This document shows, one piece after another, positions 1 through 11,349 of a stretch of 64,000 nucleotides of DNA. The position numbers and the translations under genes were made by a program. Within the stretch, counting starts at the first letter, position 1; each line of letters starts with the position of its first letter. Under the pieces are notes generated by a model. It made no database searches, was not told the origin of the DNA, and worked only from the letters and a program-made list of their open reading frames with translations. Origin of the DNA: Umbelopsis ramanniana AG (taxonomy: Eukaryota; Mucoromycota; Umbelopsidomycetes; Umbelopsidales; Umbelopsidaceae). The stretch is taken from NCBI RefSeq assembly GCF_025399195.1, contig NW_026252135.1, positions 1 through 64,000 of the forward strand, read 5' to 3'.

Positions 1-562
1 ATTTTTTGACATATAAATGGCATGTTCCATTAATTTCGTGCGAGTGAGGGCAAAAGGGTAGATCTCTTGTGTTCTTGCATTTCAATTCATTAAAAAAAAA
101 AAAAAAGACCAAAAGCGCTATCATTTGCAAAATAAAAAGATGTTCAAAAATTGGTAACTCTATCAAAGTTTTTGGATCTTCAGTTCGACAAAAAGTGATT
201 TGGGACATCTGTTGTAAAAAACCAAAATGTCACCGGAAGTGCCTCTCTTTATGGAAAATGGGCGGGGGATCAACTCCCCTTCATTCCTTGGGAACGGCCG
301 CCCGCCGAACATGTTTCATGCTTATTTTTCTGTGTTTCTTTGTTAGAACAATGATTTGTTGTTTGATCACATTGATAAACTTTCGTTGGTTCAGTCATGA
401 AGTGCATGGTCGGCGGAATCGGACCGGTGGGCACCTCATTGATATGCAGTTTTATTACTTGCAGCATTTCAGGGGCATGACAACCACATTATTAACCATG
501 CTTCCATTTCAATGAAACTTGTAATATTTTTTTTATTAAGCTGGTACAAATGCTGGATACAT
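1..562. other. gene-free left edge
   Basis: No family match or spliced model could be supported on either strand. An open frame over 69-515 (+) is low-complexity, starts next to an A-run and has no recognisable domain. The right part holds the 3' untranslated region of the eS4 gene, whose stop codon is at 563-565. Confidence 0.5.
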
Positions 563-1688
563 TTATTGTTGGGCAGCAGCACGACGACGGTCACGCTCCT
601 CAGAGATGGTAAGCTTAATACCCTTCTGCTTGGGGAGAGAGATCCAGGGCTTGTTACCCTGACCGATGACGAAAACGTTGGACATACGGGTAGCGAATTG
701 ACGGTCAAGGGAATCCTTAACGTGAACAATTTCGAAACCACCAATGTGACGTTCACGGTGAACGATAACACCAACACGACCCATATTACGACCACCAGTA
801 GCCATGCAGACGTTGCCAACTTCGAACTTGATGAAGTCGGTGATCTTGGCGCTCTCAACATCATAACGGATGGTGTCGTTGGCCTTGATCAAAGGATCGG
901 GGTAACGGATGGTGCGACCGTCGTGGGTGATAACGTAAGGGATACCCTTGGCACCGAGTTGAACCTTGCGAACCTTGCAAAGCTTGTACTTGGACTCCTC
1001 CTCAGTGATACGGTGGATGGTGAAACGTCCCTTAACGTCATAGATGAGACGGAATTGCTCACCAGTCTTCTCGATGGAGATGACATCTAGATAGATAGAA
1101 AGAAGGAGAGTTCAATATACCGGTCAAGGAGGGGTGATAAAGGCAATTGAATAATTCTTACCCATGAAGCCAGCAGGGTAAGTGCTGTCAGTGCGGACCT
1201 TGCCATCAACCTTGACGAGACGCTGCATAAGGATGTTCTGGACTTCCTTTCCGTTCAAAGCATACTTCAGACGGTTACGCAAGAAGATGATGAGAGGAAG
1301 ACACTCGCGGGTCTTGTGGGGACCAGCGCTGGGCTTGGGAGCATAGGAGCCTAATGAAAGCAGTGATACGTTTGAGCATGCATTTCGGAATGGGCAAACG
1401 GATGGTTCAAATATAGCCAATTTACATACCGAGCAACTTGTCGAGCATCCAGTGCTTAGGAGCGTTCAAACGCTTCATGTGCTTCTTAGGTCCACGAGCC
1501 TATAAGAAAAAACCGAAATGTATTGTCAATGTCGCATTCTTAAAATCATCAATCTCGATCCAAGGCACAATGAAAAATTTCGCAAGTGAAAATGTCGCAA
1601 GGCAACTCGTATCGCTATCCATCCATTCATCCATCGTATCAATCTATCCATCCACACTGGGCCCATATGTAGTTATGATCCTTACCAT
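563..1688 (-). CDS. RPS4: 40S ribosomal protein eS4
   Basis: Structural protein of the small cytosolic ribosomal subunit. Exons (minus strand): 1686-1688, 1430-1499, 1162-1350, 563-1086, giving 261 residues, the usual eS4 length. The start reads [20 protein letters not shown], the family signature, and the C-terminal half contains the S4e/KOW-type region ([19 protein letters not shown]). The first coding exon is only the ATG: it is followed directly by GTAAGG, and the next exon opens with GCT CGT (A-R). All junctions are GT-AG and in phase. Codon choice is C-ending and biased, as expected for a highly expressed gene. The first intron (1500-1685) carries a GATGGAT-rich tract also seen in the eS8 first intron. 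Confidence 0.96.
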
Positions 1689-3134
1689 AGTTACGAGCGA
1701 TTAAAGAGAAGTACTACGATGGTTGCCAACTTGGCCATAGTACAAATAACAAACTCCGATGCTACTACAATTTCATACTGAATCCAGGGCTCTACTCAGC
1801 AATAGGACATTATTCAATAGTTTGCTTAAATGTGAAGAATTGGATATACTAATAAGCGCTAATAGGTGCTTTAGTATCCAATATTTGTTACTGTTCCTTC
1901 TAGCTTTGTACAAATGCTCATAATTTGACAAATGCCATGATGAAACAGATATGCTATGAAAACTGACTTTTTGTGCACTACTTGACTGCTTGCTCCTCGT
2001 CTGCACATTACTTCTCAAGCGTCAAATTCAATGTCAATCTTTTTAAGTTTTTTTCTTTTGGAGGTTCTGCAACAAAACATTATTTACAAACCCTGTTATC
2101 CACTAGCGATTTAGCTGGGGCTCCACGTTTCTGTTTGGTTGCGAAGCAATCTTCAGGGACAAATCCGGCATCAGCAAATCGTAATGTTAGAAGTTTATTT
2201 TACAAAAACTAAACTCGATTGCGATATTTTCGCTAATCATGCTCTTGCATTTTGATGGATATAACACAAACTAGATTATCATGTTCCTGGTATATTACAA
2301 AACGATACACCAGCTTCCATAGCTGTCAATCCAATAACCGAAAACCTGTTTTTCTTACTGTAATTATTTGTTTAATAGACTAAAAATACAAACAGATGGT
2401 TGTACCAGCAGGAGGAGGAGGAGGGGGTGCAATGAAGGGGAGGTGATGTGTGAATCACAAAAAAGTTGCCACAAAACTATAACGTTCCACTTTTTCCTCC
2501 ACCCCACCATTCTGATCCCCCCAATAATAAATCTACTCCTTGACTTCCCAAAAAACACTTGGAAGGGATGGGGGGTCAGTAAAGCAGTAATGAACCAATT
2601 GTAATTACAAAGGATCTAGCTTGTGTAATGCTTAAAGAAGACAATAAAAGTTATTCAACACGAGTAAAGTGATTTTTTTCCCCAACCCCTTGACATTTCT
2701 TCTTTCATTATCATAGGGATGAATTGTTATCGCAGTATGAGAAAAAGAATAAGCCCGTTGTGTCTGACAGGATAAATCTTTTAGCATCCTATCGTGCTAT
2801 TAATACGGCATGTCCACTGATTATTTCACGGTCGCAGCGACATTAATGCGTTTTGCACAACCAAAAGAGCGGTACTCAAAGCTTTAAACAACACGCTCAC
2901 GTATTTCCGTATAAATGAACATAATGAAATGACGCATGTTATTTGGAGTGTGTTTTGGCAGCAGGTGGTGGAAAACGCCATCCTACTGCCATATCGCCAT
3001 TTCCCTAATTCATCATGGCCAACTTAAGCTGAAGATCCAGATCATTTATAGTTATATGCCCTGCACATCGAAAATAACCAAAATTACAACGAAGAAATAG
3101 ATATATTGTATTGTATTGGGTGCAACGAGGTAGG
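1689..3134. other. gene-free stretch upstream of eS4
   Basis: About 1.4 kb between the eS4 start and the alpha-glucosidase stop. It must hold the eS4 promoter and the glucosidase 3' end. The short open frames here (for example 1773-2018 minus, 2368-2604 plus) have no domain and no codon bias like the neighbours. Nothing else was recognised. Confidence 0.5.
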
Positions 3135-6100
3135 CTATAGCAATGTAATACTAAATTCATGATGGTCCACAATGCTTTCTCCGTCTAAATTAATAACGAC
3201 TTGGCTCTTCTCTTGGATCGGGATAAGGGTACTACGCTGTCCATTACAAATGAGCTCGGCCTGACTGGTGTAGGTGATTCCGGCAATAATGATACGGGAT
3301 ATACTGAGAGTTTCGCTCTTCCCGACCTGCTGGACGTTAGTAATACGGAGTTTTCCATTCTCAAACATAAAGTGTGCAAAAATGCTGGAAGATGCTGGTA
3401 GTGGTTCATCATTATCCAAATAACAAGAACCTGTTGCTTGTCCTCTAGAATCTAGACCAACCCAGAGCTCCAGCTTGCTGTGCCGCTTCGTGTCTGCCAC
3501 CGTTTTGGAAGCCTTATTCCACATCGGTATAATAGAGCCACCACGTACGTGTACAGGTGTGAGATCATGCACGTAGCACTCAATTTTTTGCCATCCTTTG
3601 TTGGCTAGAGGCCGTCCAGTGTACAAGTCATACCAAATATCATTTGGTGGAAAATAAGCATGAACAGTAGTTACGTCTTCCTGAAGGACAGGTGATATCA
3701 ACAATTTGTCACCAAGGAAAAACTGGGCGTCATTTTCAAGTGCTTCCTTATCACTATAATGATGCCATGACAGAGCTTGTAGAACAGGATTGGACATTGT
3801 TGCCGCATAGTAGAAGAGGGTATACCAATATGGCAATAACGAGTATCGAAGTGCAAAACACCTGCGAGCAAGATCAGCTACGCTTTTCCATTGGTAGAAT
3901 TCTTGGCCTCGATTGTATATCCAGTTATGGTTTCTCATGAATGGGTAGAAGGTTGCCAGTTGAGTCCACCGTAACATAAGCTGCTCGTCGCAGTTTCGAT
4001 GGAAACCGCCGACATCCGCGCCGACCATCGGAATACCAAACATGGTCATAGACAACATACCAGCGATGGACTCTTTCAAATCATTATAGCTCGACGCTGA
4101 ACATAAAAAAGTTTAGTACAGGTGAATTCACCTCAAATCTGTATCGCATGGACGAGGTTACTTACTGTTGTCACCGAGCCATTTTGCTGTGTATTTTCCG
4201 CTTCCGACGAATGAGCTCCGGGTGAGAATGAATGGCTTTTTGCGACTGCCATAGATGTCAATCAGAGATTTATACGTTGCTTGACATTCCATGTGACCAT
4301 ATAAATTATGGGTGTTGTATTCATAAAGTCCTCCGTAGTGAATCGCATCAGGTGCAACGCTTCTATGCTGAAGTGGCCGTTTTTTGCCTGCGTTATTAAT
4401 TAGATAGGGAGGGTTATTGACGGTAAAAGGTGGTTCAGGAGACTTTTCGATGACACTGTCAATAGTGCTTCTCAAAGTATTTTCGTCATCGTCCACGGTG
4501 GCGTCGCTTTCATTGCTACTTGAAGTCTCCTTAATAGCATGGAGAAGTTCCGGTTCCGCGGATTCGGTCTGCTTTTCTGGCTCATCAGAGGTCGCTTCCG
4601 CCGTGACTACCGCCGAACGTTCTTCAGGAGAGACTAAACTTTCTGCCACATCTGCTGGTAAACCATCACTATCACTATCATCATCGCAGTCACCATCGGC
4701 AAAATTAGATATTTCGTTCATATCTGTCAAAAAAAGTACGTCAGTATGCATATCATATCACAGGCGATGTTCCCGACGGATCCGACTGACGATAGCATAC
4801 CAAGCCATAGTCCATCCACTGGAAATTGCAGGCACCATTTTTTGAGTTGTTGGGACCAGTAATCTTGGGCATCAGGATGAAACCAATCCGGGAAGCATGT
4901 CTGCAACCATTTAATTTTCATTAAACGTTCCCATGTACTCTTCAGGCTCTGAATTTAGCATACCTTTCCGGGCCAAACTCGTCCTACGAAGTCACGGAGC
5001 TTTCCATCATCCTTTATCTTGATGAAGATGTCGCGACGTTTCCCTTCCTCATAGGCATTGTCGCCGTCCTTTGCTTTGACTCCAGGGTCCAATATGACAA
5101 TCATGTGTTGATCATTATCATGCAGGTCGCTGATCAACTTTTGTAGCTTTTCTTTTGGGTATCGATCTGGATCATTAGTGAAGATTCGATGATTGTCCAT
5201 ATAGCTACGGAAATGAAGGTTGAGTCTTTGGAATTGGCGCTTTGAGGTTAAGAGTAACTTACTCAATATCCAGCCATAATGCATCCAATGGAATTTGGCC
5301 GTCCTTGTACGATTCTACCACCTTCCTAGCTTGAGCTACATCTTTATAGCCCCATCGACATTGGTGAACGCCAAGAGACCACAACGGAGGCATAAACGGC
5401 TTTCCGATGAAATCCACATATTGCTTTAGGACGTCTAGAGGAGTGGGTCCCGTGAAGATGTAAAGCTCTATGTTACCACCCAATAACTTGTAGGTGATTT
5501 TTCCTGCAGATAGAAGAACATCCATTCCGTTGCTACTCAACAGAAGCTGACGCATGCGCTAATATGAGCTTGGGTTATCAGTACGATACATGAACACGAA
5601 TACCTACAACACCATGAGCTTGAGAATCGCGAATTTCCATATAGAATGGATGACTCGAGTATACGTTGTCGTGTTGGGGAACAGCATCATCTTAATATAC
5701 CGCATCAGCTGTTTAATTTAGAGCATTATCATAAAACTGCTCAGCACCTTACCTCTAGCCCAGAAAGTGGTAACTGTTCCAGGCGCATACTTTTTATCGT
5801 CTGGTGAAATTAGCCTCTTGAAGCTCGAGTTCACTTCTCCTAGGCCATATATATTTGGATGCTCCGGGAGAGTGCTGGAAAATTCAATATATTGATCGCA
5901 AAAGATAAATTCATGTCCCTTTGTCGAAAACAATGCTTCTTCGTGTGCATTTCTATGGACTTGAAATGAAAACGGTTCTTCATGTATTTTTATCATGGGG
6001 GTTTCCATCGCTTTCTGGTTTTCATCTAATGGAGGAAGTGAATTTTCGGGACGCGGGAGAACGTCTTGCGGAACAGACCATCGGTTGGGCGCGCCGATGG

Positions 6101-6388
6101 ATACCTTTACGCGAGTTTCGGTTTCACAGCGAGCATCCACGGTAAGGGTCTCTATCTGGTCTCCCATGTTTTTGTCTGGTGAGGTTCCAGAATTCAAGCT
6201 TAGCGATCCATGAAGGAGTCCGGTTTCGTATGGCAAAAAGTTGTACATATTGTGTTTCTTCTAAGTAGTCCGGTGCTGTGATTGTATAGGCTGAACTAAA
6301 ATTGATGTTGCTCCAAGTTGATGGATTTAAAGTCTCATTTCAAAAGAAAATTCCCCAGACGAGCTCTTACGTAATTGGCAAACAACAT
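3135..6388 (-). CDS. GH31 alpha-glucosidase
   Basis: Releases glucose from the non-reducing ends of maltose, starch or glycogen fragments. Exons (minus): 6371-6388, 5753-6260, 5608-5690, 5263-5546, 4964-5204, 4801-4900, 4166-4723, 3135-4096, giving 917 residues. Seen: the N-terminal beta domain; the substrate-site segment WLDIDYMDNHRIF; the nucleophile motif LDMNE with Asp at residue 412; and the acid/base region GADVGGF with Asp near 625. An acidic Ser/Asp/Glu-rich insert lies at about residues 421-507. The six-codon first exon (MLFANY) is the weakest part: the splice phase fits, but translation could instead start at the Met at 6248 in exon 2. No signal peptide is visible, so a secreted form would need an unseen upstream exon. 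The family resembles the lysosomal/maltase branch more than ER glucosidase II. It is divergent from the CEP104-like gene, 253 bp apart. Confidence 0.88.
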
Positions 6389-6641
6389 GGCAAACAATCA
6401 GATTGTGTTTATTGAAGGCGAAAACATGGGTCTTATGTCAAACTACTAAACCAACATCGTACTGCCTCTCTGCCCTTGTGTTTCTATTCACCTTGCTCTG
6501 GATGTCCTTTGGCAATAGCCTTCATGCAAAAATCGATCTCCGTCCCCAATATGGCAAACGTAAAAATGTACCTCAATCCATTTTGAGGCACTTCGTTTGA
6601 GACCGTCCTGTCTGGTATTTGGTTTCTGCGAGGCAAGCTTC
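6389..6641. promoter_or_regulatory. divergent intergenic region, alpha-glucosidase / CEP104-like
   Basis: The two start codons face away from each other across 253 bp, so both promoters must lie here. No motif was assigned; this is inferred from gene arrangement only. Confidence 0.45.
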
Positions 6642-9600
6642 ATGTCCACAGCAACGATTTGTAGCTATAGCGTTATACATTGCTCAAGCTATGGCCACGA
6701 CACCCATCCTGATGATCTCGTCAAGGGCAATGAACAGCTGCGACAACACCCTGATAGTTTAAGTAACCACGCCATGGTCATTCCCCATATTCAGGGTTGG
6801 TTGACAACACCGTAAGGAATCTCTAAATCTTGCAATCTCCCGTGTGCAAACACCTTTCTGATGTCATGCACCCAACAGGAGATGCAACTATCCACAGGAA
6901 ATCGTACTTTGCTTGAGCAATGGCTCAACACACGTCGATCGACTGGACATCCTAGCTCATCACACCATGATTCCTTCAAGAATCGACATATACCTAGGTC
7001 TTCAACCTGACTCAATTGAGAAGAAATTAGTGCAGTTCAATAGGCTTGGGTATGTGCGTGATTTGAACCCCCAATGGTTTCGATAATAACTAATATCTCT
7101 CTGTAGCTTTGTTTCCCTAGGCGATAACATGTCAGGGGATTACTGTATGCGCGAATTGAAATCTATTCACATTGGTCATACTGCTGAATATATTCGTTTG
7201 GTTCTTTGGGACTGCCATAGGAATATGCTCAACCAACACAATCAGGTACCTTCTCAGCAAAATTTCATTAGTATAATTTTCGCGGAGATAACTAATTTCT
7301 GTTGTGTGGTATGCGTTACAGGTTGGACTAGCTGCCATAAGGGTAGTAGGCCAGAGCTCAGAAAGACACGGAGATAGAATTGTTTCAGTAAGTATGAGCC
7401 GGTTGAAAGCTAAGAATTTTAAATATGACAACGTCGCTGATTGGCTTTCGTCTTGTAGCGACCTCCTGCATACTCGATATCGACTGTGCATAGCGATGAA
7501 ACAGAGATCGACCTTAAGCGAGCCAAAATTGACGAACAACTCGCCATTTGGATTGATGCCTTGATTGAAAAAAAAAAGTTGTGTGTTCAAGGTAGGTAGT
7601 TTAGTTGTCGACATGAATACCCAAAAACAGTGTCTGACCTGGGTTTTGCAAATAGCGGAGGACTACCAAGGAGCTAGGCTGTACAAATTCTGGTCCCATA
7701 GTCTACTGACCCTTGGCAACGAGATTGAAGAATTAGAAGTGGAGAAACGACGAGCGGTTGATGTAGAGGATTTCGATGAGGCTGAGAGGATAAAGGTGAG
7801 CTCTAAAATTTTTTGATTGTCGTAAATTTAGAGTAGGACAAGAGTGCTTAATTACAGACCCTTTTTGGTGTTTTCAGCTTGTGATCCGAGACAAGAGAAC
7901 GGATACAAAAACTCAAATGGCTAAAGCTGGTATCCAGATTACCGACGATGGGACGATATTGCTGGATGTTTACGTGAGTAGCCATCTATGCGTACATTTA
8001 GCGTCATCACCCGGTATTGACATATTAGGTAGAAGGATCACCAAGTGGAGAAGGAGTCAGATTCATCTGCATCAGATGAACTGTCATCCACAGGGGATCA
8101 TGTTAGTGAAACTGAACCGCGATCCTCTACAACGTCGAGCAATAGTATCACTTCCCTTGACAATATACCAGCTCCCAACTATTCCTTTATTCCGACTTTG
8201 CGAACCTCAACTGTCTTGCGAAAGTCATCAACCAGATCGCTGAAATCATCGAGTTCCATAACATCTTCTTCCAAGCTGATGGAGACTGTTTCAACGGTTG
8301 CCACAACGCCACCACCGCCTAACAGCAATGCAAAATCGAGCAAAATACCCAGCGACCAGCAGCCTCCAGCTCTCATCTCTTTTACACCGCCACCAGAAGA
8401 ACGCAACCCAGACGTTAAGCTGAGCAGCCACTCTTTACCCAAACCTTCCATGATACCCACTGTGTCAGAAGACACAAAAGCATCCTCGAGAACGAAAGCC
8501 AAATCTCTTCATTCGGTCAAATCGATACCAACAAGGATTCCTTCTCCTCGAGATAAGGTCACGCAAGCGACAGATGAAATGCTCGCAAAGAAAGATGTGC
8601 CTGGCAGCGAAACTCAGATTGTTCAAGAGATAGTCAATGAGGCTAATCCACCAAGGCGAGGTACGGTGGCAAAACTTGAAAGGCAACTTGCGGAATTGCG
8701 TATGATGGCTGCTGGCTCTGGCCGACTACCATCAAAAGTTAGTTCTGAATCAAATATACCAAAGTCCAATTCCATGTTGAAAAAGACGTCCATTGAAGCA
8801 ATGAAGACCCCATCGGTGACTGCTATTCCTGTCCATAACGATCATTCGAACTTAACAGGAGGTGTGGAGAAGAAGGTGAGTTACAAGCTGGATAGGGCTT
8901 TTGACAGCAGCAACAACTGATGACCTCTTGCTTTTCGCAGACCTCCTCAATGAACAAACAAAGCAAGCATCAAAATTCAACAACACGTCATGCATCGCAG
9001 GCCAAAACAAACGAACGATCTCCAAAGCATCAATCCAGAGCCAAAACCCAAACTCGTAACGACGAGCGAAGTATGTGATTTTTTTTTTTTTGGCATGTTC
9101 ACTAGACACAGCCTCTGTTGTACTCAACATAGCTTCGAGCAGGCACAAAGGGCTCACATGCAGCAAAGAAGAAGCCTGAAGATAAGAAAAACTCATCGTA
9201 AGTTTCCATAAAGCATAATGCTCGCCTCAAACTAAATGTTAAACAAGATTCTATAGAGCCTGCATATTTTGCGAAGAGCAAAATGACAGTTTTAATGAGG
9301 ATACACTGGTGTCACATTATTGGAACGATTGCCCAGTACTTACTAGCTGCCCTTTGTGTCAGATTGTAAGTGCATGTACATATGTGTAAAAAAATACCGT
9401 TTATGTATGCTGACCATGTATGTTCTCTAGATTCTGGAAATATCGACGTTAAGCGAGCATATTGTGACGGATTGCGAAGAGAAACACAGGATAAAACGAT
9501 GTCCTAGATGCAAGGAAGTTGTTCCTATTGACAAGTGGCTTCAGCATTCATTAAGACAAAATTGTACAGGTAAGGTATTATGGACCGACCAACGTTTCTC

Positions 9601-9774
9601 TCAAGTTTCCATCTCATCTGTGAATCAATTTTAGTTGTGAGTTCCAGCGAGACTAGGTGCCCGTTGTGTCGTGAGGTCATCATGCCACCTACCGAGTCTA
9701 TGTGGAAGAGGCATCTACTAAAAGAAGGAGGATGTCCTCATAACCCAAGGCGACTAACAATTATGGACCGATAG
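6642..9774 (+). CDS. CEP104: CEP104/FAP256-like protein with SxIP-rich linker
   Basis: In animals and algae CEP104 sits at ciliary tips and microtubule plus ends and binds tubulin through a TOG domain and EB1 through an SxIP motif. Exons: 6642-6811, 6879-7049, 7107-7245, 7322-7387, 7459-7591, 7656-7795, 7878-7973, 8033-8875, 8941-9070, 9143-9197, 9257-9365, 9431-9569, 9635-9774, giving 776 residues. Residues 1 to about 180 match the N-terminal jelly-roll (GWLTTPRCNYPQEIVL; RLGFVSLGDN then RELKSI). About 190-300 is coiled coil (EIEELEVEKRRAVDVEDFDE). The C-terminus from about 649 is the Cys/His zinc-finger array (CIFCEE, HYWNDCPVLTSCPLC, CPRCKEV, CPLCREV). Residues 306-586, where the animal protein has its TOG domain, are instead Ser/Thr/Pro-rich and contain SFIP, SKIP, SMIP and SNIP. 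The start Met aligns with the family start. Confidence 0.87.
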
Positions 9775-10107
9775 GTTGCATTTCTTTTCCCTTATACCCC
9801 TTTGCTCGGCTTCATATTCGACGTATGCTATTCAATATGTTCCACTATAGACTAGTGGTGAATAAACCTTTAACTATACCATTGATTAATTTATGATGGG
9901 GCTACAACTGAAGCAACAGGTTAGACGACAATAACTAACAAAAAAAATCTTCTGGGTGTCTGAGCTCTAATGGCAAGCTGCCATTTTCAATTTTCATGGC
10001 ACATTTACAGATTTTGAATTAAATGCTGACATCATACGGCTGGTTCCTTGCCGTTTTAGGTCATTGCTTCGACAGACTGTGAACGGTCTCTTTTTCACTC
10101 GGCTAGA
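9775..10107. other. gap between CEP104-like and eS8 genes
   Basis: 333 bp with the 3' end of the upstream gene and the eS8 promoter. No other element was recognised. Confidence 0.45.
9842..9866 (+). terminator. 3' hairpin and AATAAA of the CEP104-like gene
   Basis: A 6-bp inverted repeat (9842-9847 with 9853-9858, 5-nt loop) stands just before AATAAA at 9861-9866, about 90 bp after the stop codon. This is a plausible polyadenylation signal; the role of the hairpin is unknown. Confidence 0.4.
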
Positions 10108-11199
10108 ATGGGTATGGATACCAACGATACCAACATCTACAACCAGACATCCACATCGCATCCATCGACATAATGAAGGATTGGATGGATATGATGGATG
10201 AAAAGTAGATGTATTGTTTGCAGCAAAATGTTGACATTAGCTAATTTGCACCATCTTCCAACTACCTATAGGTATCTCTCGTGACTCTAGGCACAAGCGC
10301 AGCGCTACTGGAGCTAAGCGTGCACAGTACAGAAAGAAGAGAAAGTATGTGTTCAAGATGGTTACAGCTGTTCAGTTTAATTTTGTTTCGATGGAGAGTC
10401 CATGCAGCCAAACTTGTTCAAATCGACCACTTTTTTTTTTTTCAAAGGCGACTTTGATCGATACTTGTAATTTTTTTCCAAGCGTCGAAATCGGTCAATG
10501 CCACTATGCTTGCATGTGTACTCTCCATCGAGGTTAAACTTCATGCCATAGATCTTGTACTGACCTATTCTATTTTTCTTTCTATCTTTCCAGGTTCGAG
10601 TTGGGTCGTCAGGCCGCCAACACCAAGCTTGGTCCCAAGCGTGTCCACGAAGTCCGTGTTCGTGGTGGTAACAAGAAGTACCGTGCTCTTCGTCTCGATG
10701 CCGGTAACTTCTCCTGGGGTTCCCAGAACTGCACCCGCAAGACCCGTGTCTTGACTGTTGTGTACAACGCCTCCAACAACGAGTTGGTCCGTACCAACAC
10801 TCTTGTCAAGGGTGCCGTTATCCAGGTCGATGCTACTCCTTTCCGCCAATGGTATGAGGCTCATTACGCTCAAACCTTGGGCAAGAAGAAGGGTACTGAA
10901 GCTGAGGCTGAGAAGAAGTCTAACCACGTTCAACGTAAGATCGCTTCTCGCCAAGGTGATGTCTCTGCCGACCCTCTTCTTGATGATCAGTTCGCCGCTG
11001 GTCGTCTCTATGGTGAGTTCTTCATTTTTTTCTTTTGATCTTACCATGACCTATTTGGAAAAAACATGCTAAGATTTGTCTTTCACCTTTTACAGCCAAG
11101 ATCTCTTCCCGCCCCGGTCAATCTGGTCGTTGCGACGGTTACCTCTTGGAAGGACAGGAACTCGAGTTCTACGTCCGCAAGCTCAAGGCTCGCAAGTAA
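10108..11199 (+). CDS. RPS8: 40S ribosomal protein eS8
   Basis: Small-subunit ribosomal protein. Exons: 10108-10111, 10272-10344, 10594-11012, 11096-11199, giving 199 residues (yeast eS8 has 200). The start [18 protein letters not shown] and the end [12 protein letters not shown] are family signatures. The first coding exon is only four bases (ATGG), followed by GTATGG. Intron 2 (10345-10593) contains a long inverted repeat. The strong C-ending codon bias is like eS4 and IDH1. AATAAA lies at 11235-11240. The gene is convergent with RBBP5, with 150 bp between the stop codons. Confidence 0.97.
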
Positions 11200-11234
11200 A
11201 CGCGTACTTTAATAGTAAAGTAGAGTCTTTCAAA

Positions 11235-11240
11235 AATAAA
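11235..11240 (+). terminator. eS8 polyadenylation signal
   Basis: A canonical AATAAA about 36 bp past the eS8 stop codon. Confidence 0.5.
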
Positions 11241-11349
11241 TTCAAAAAGTACCCAACAATTATTCTGGCGCTATTTTGTTCGTAAATTTGTATATCATAT
11301 TGGTTGAACAAGGTTTTATGTACAAAGTAATGGGAAAATATCTATCTAT

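Noticed and set aside
512..1090. 192-codon plus-strand frame over eS4
   Set aside because: Mirror of the eS4 exon; the real eS4 reading on the minus strand is complete and spliced.
1500..1685. Possible C/D snoRNA in eS4 intron 1 (TTGATGATTT)
   Set aside because: The C-box lacks its purine and no CTGA D-box lies at a suitable distance.
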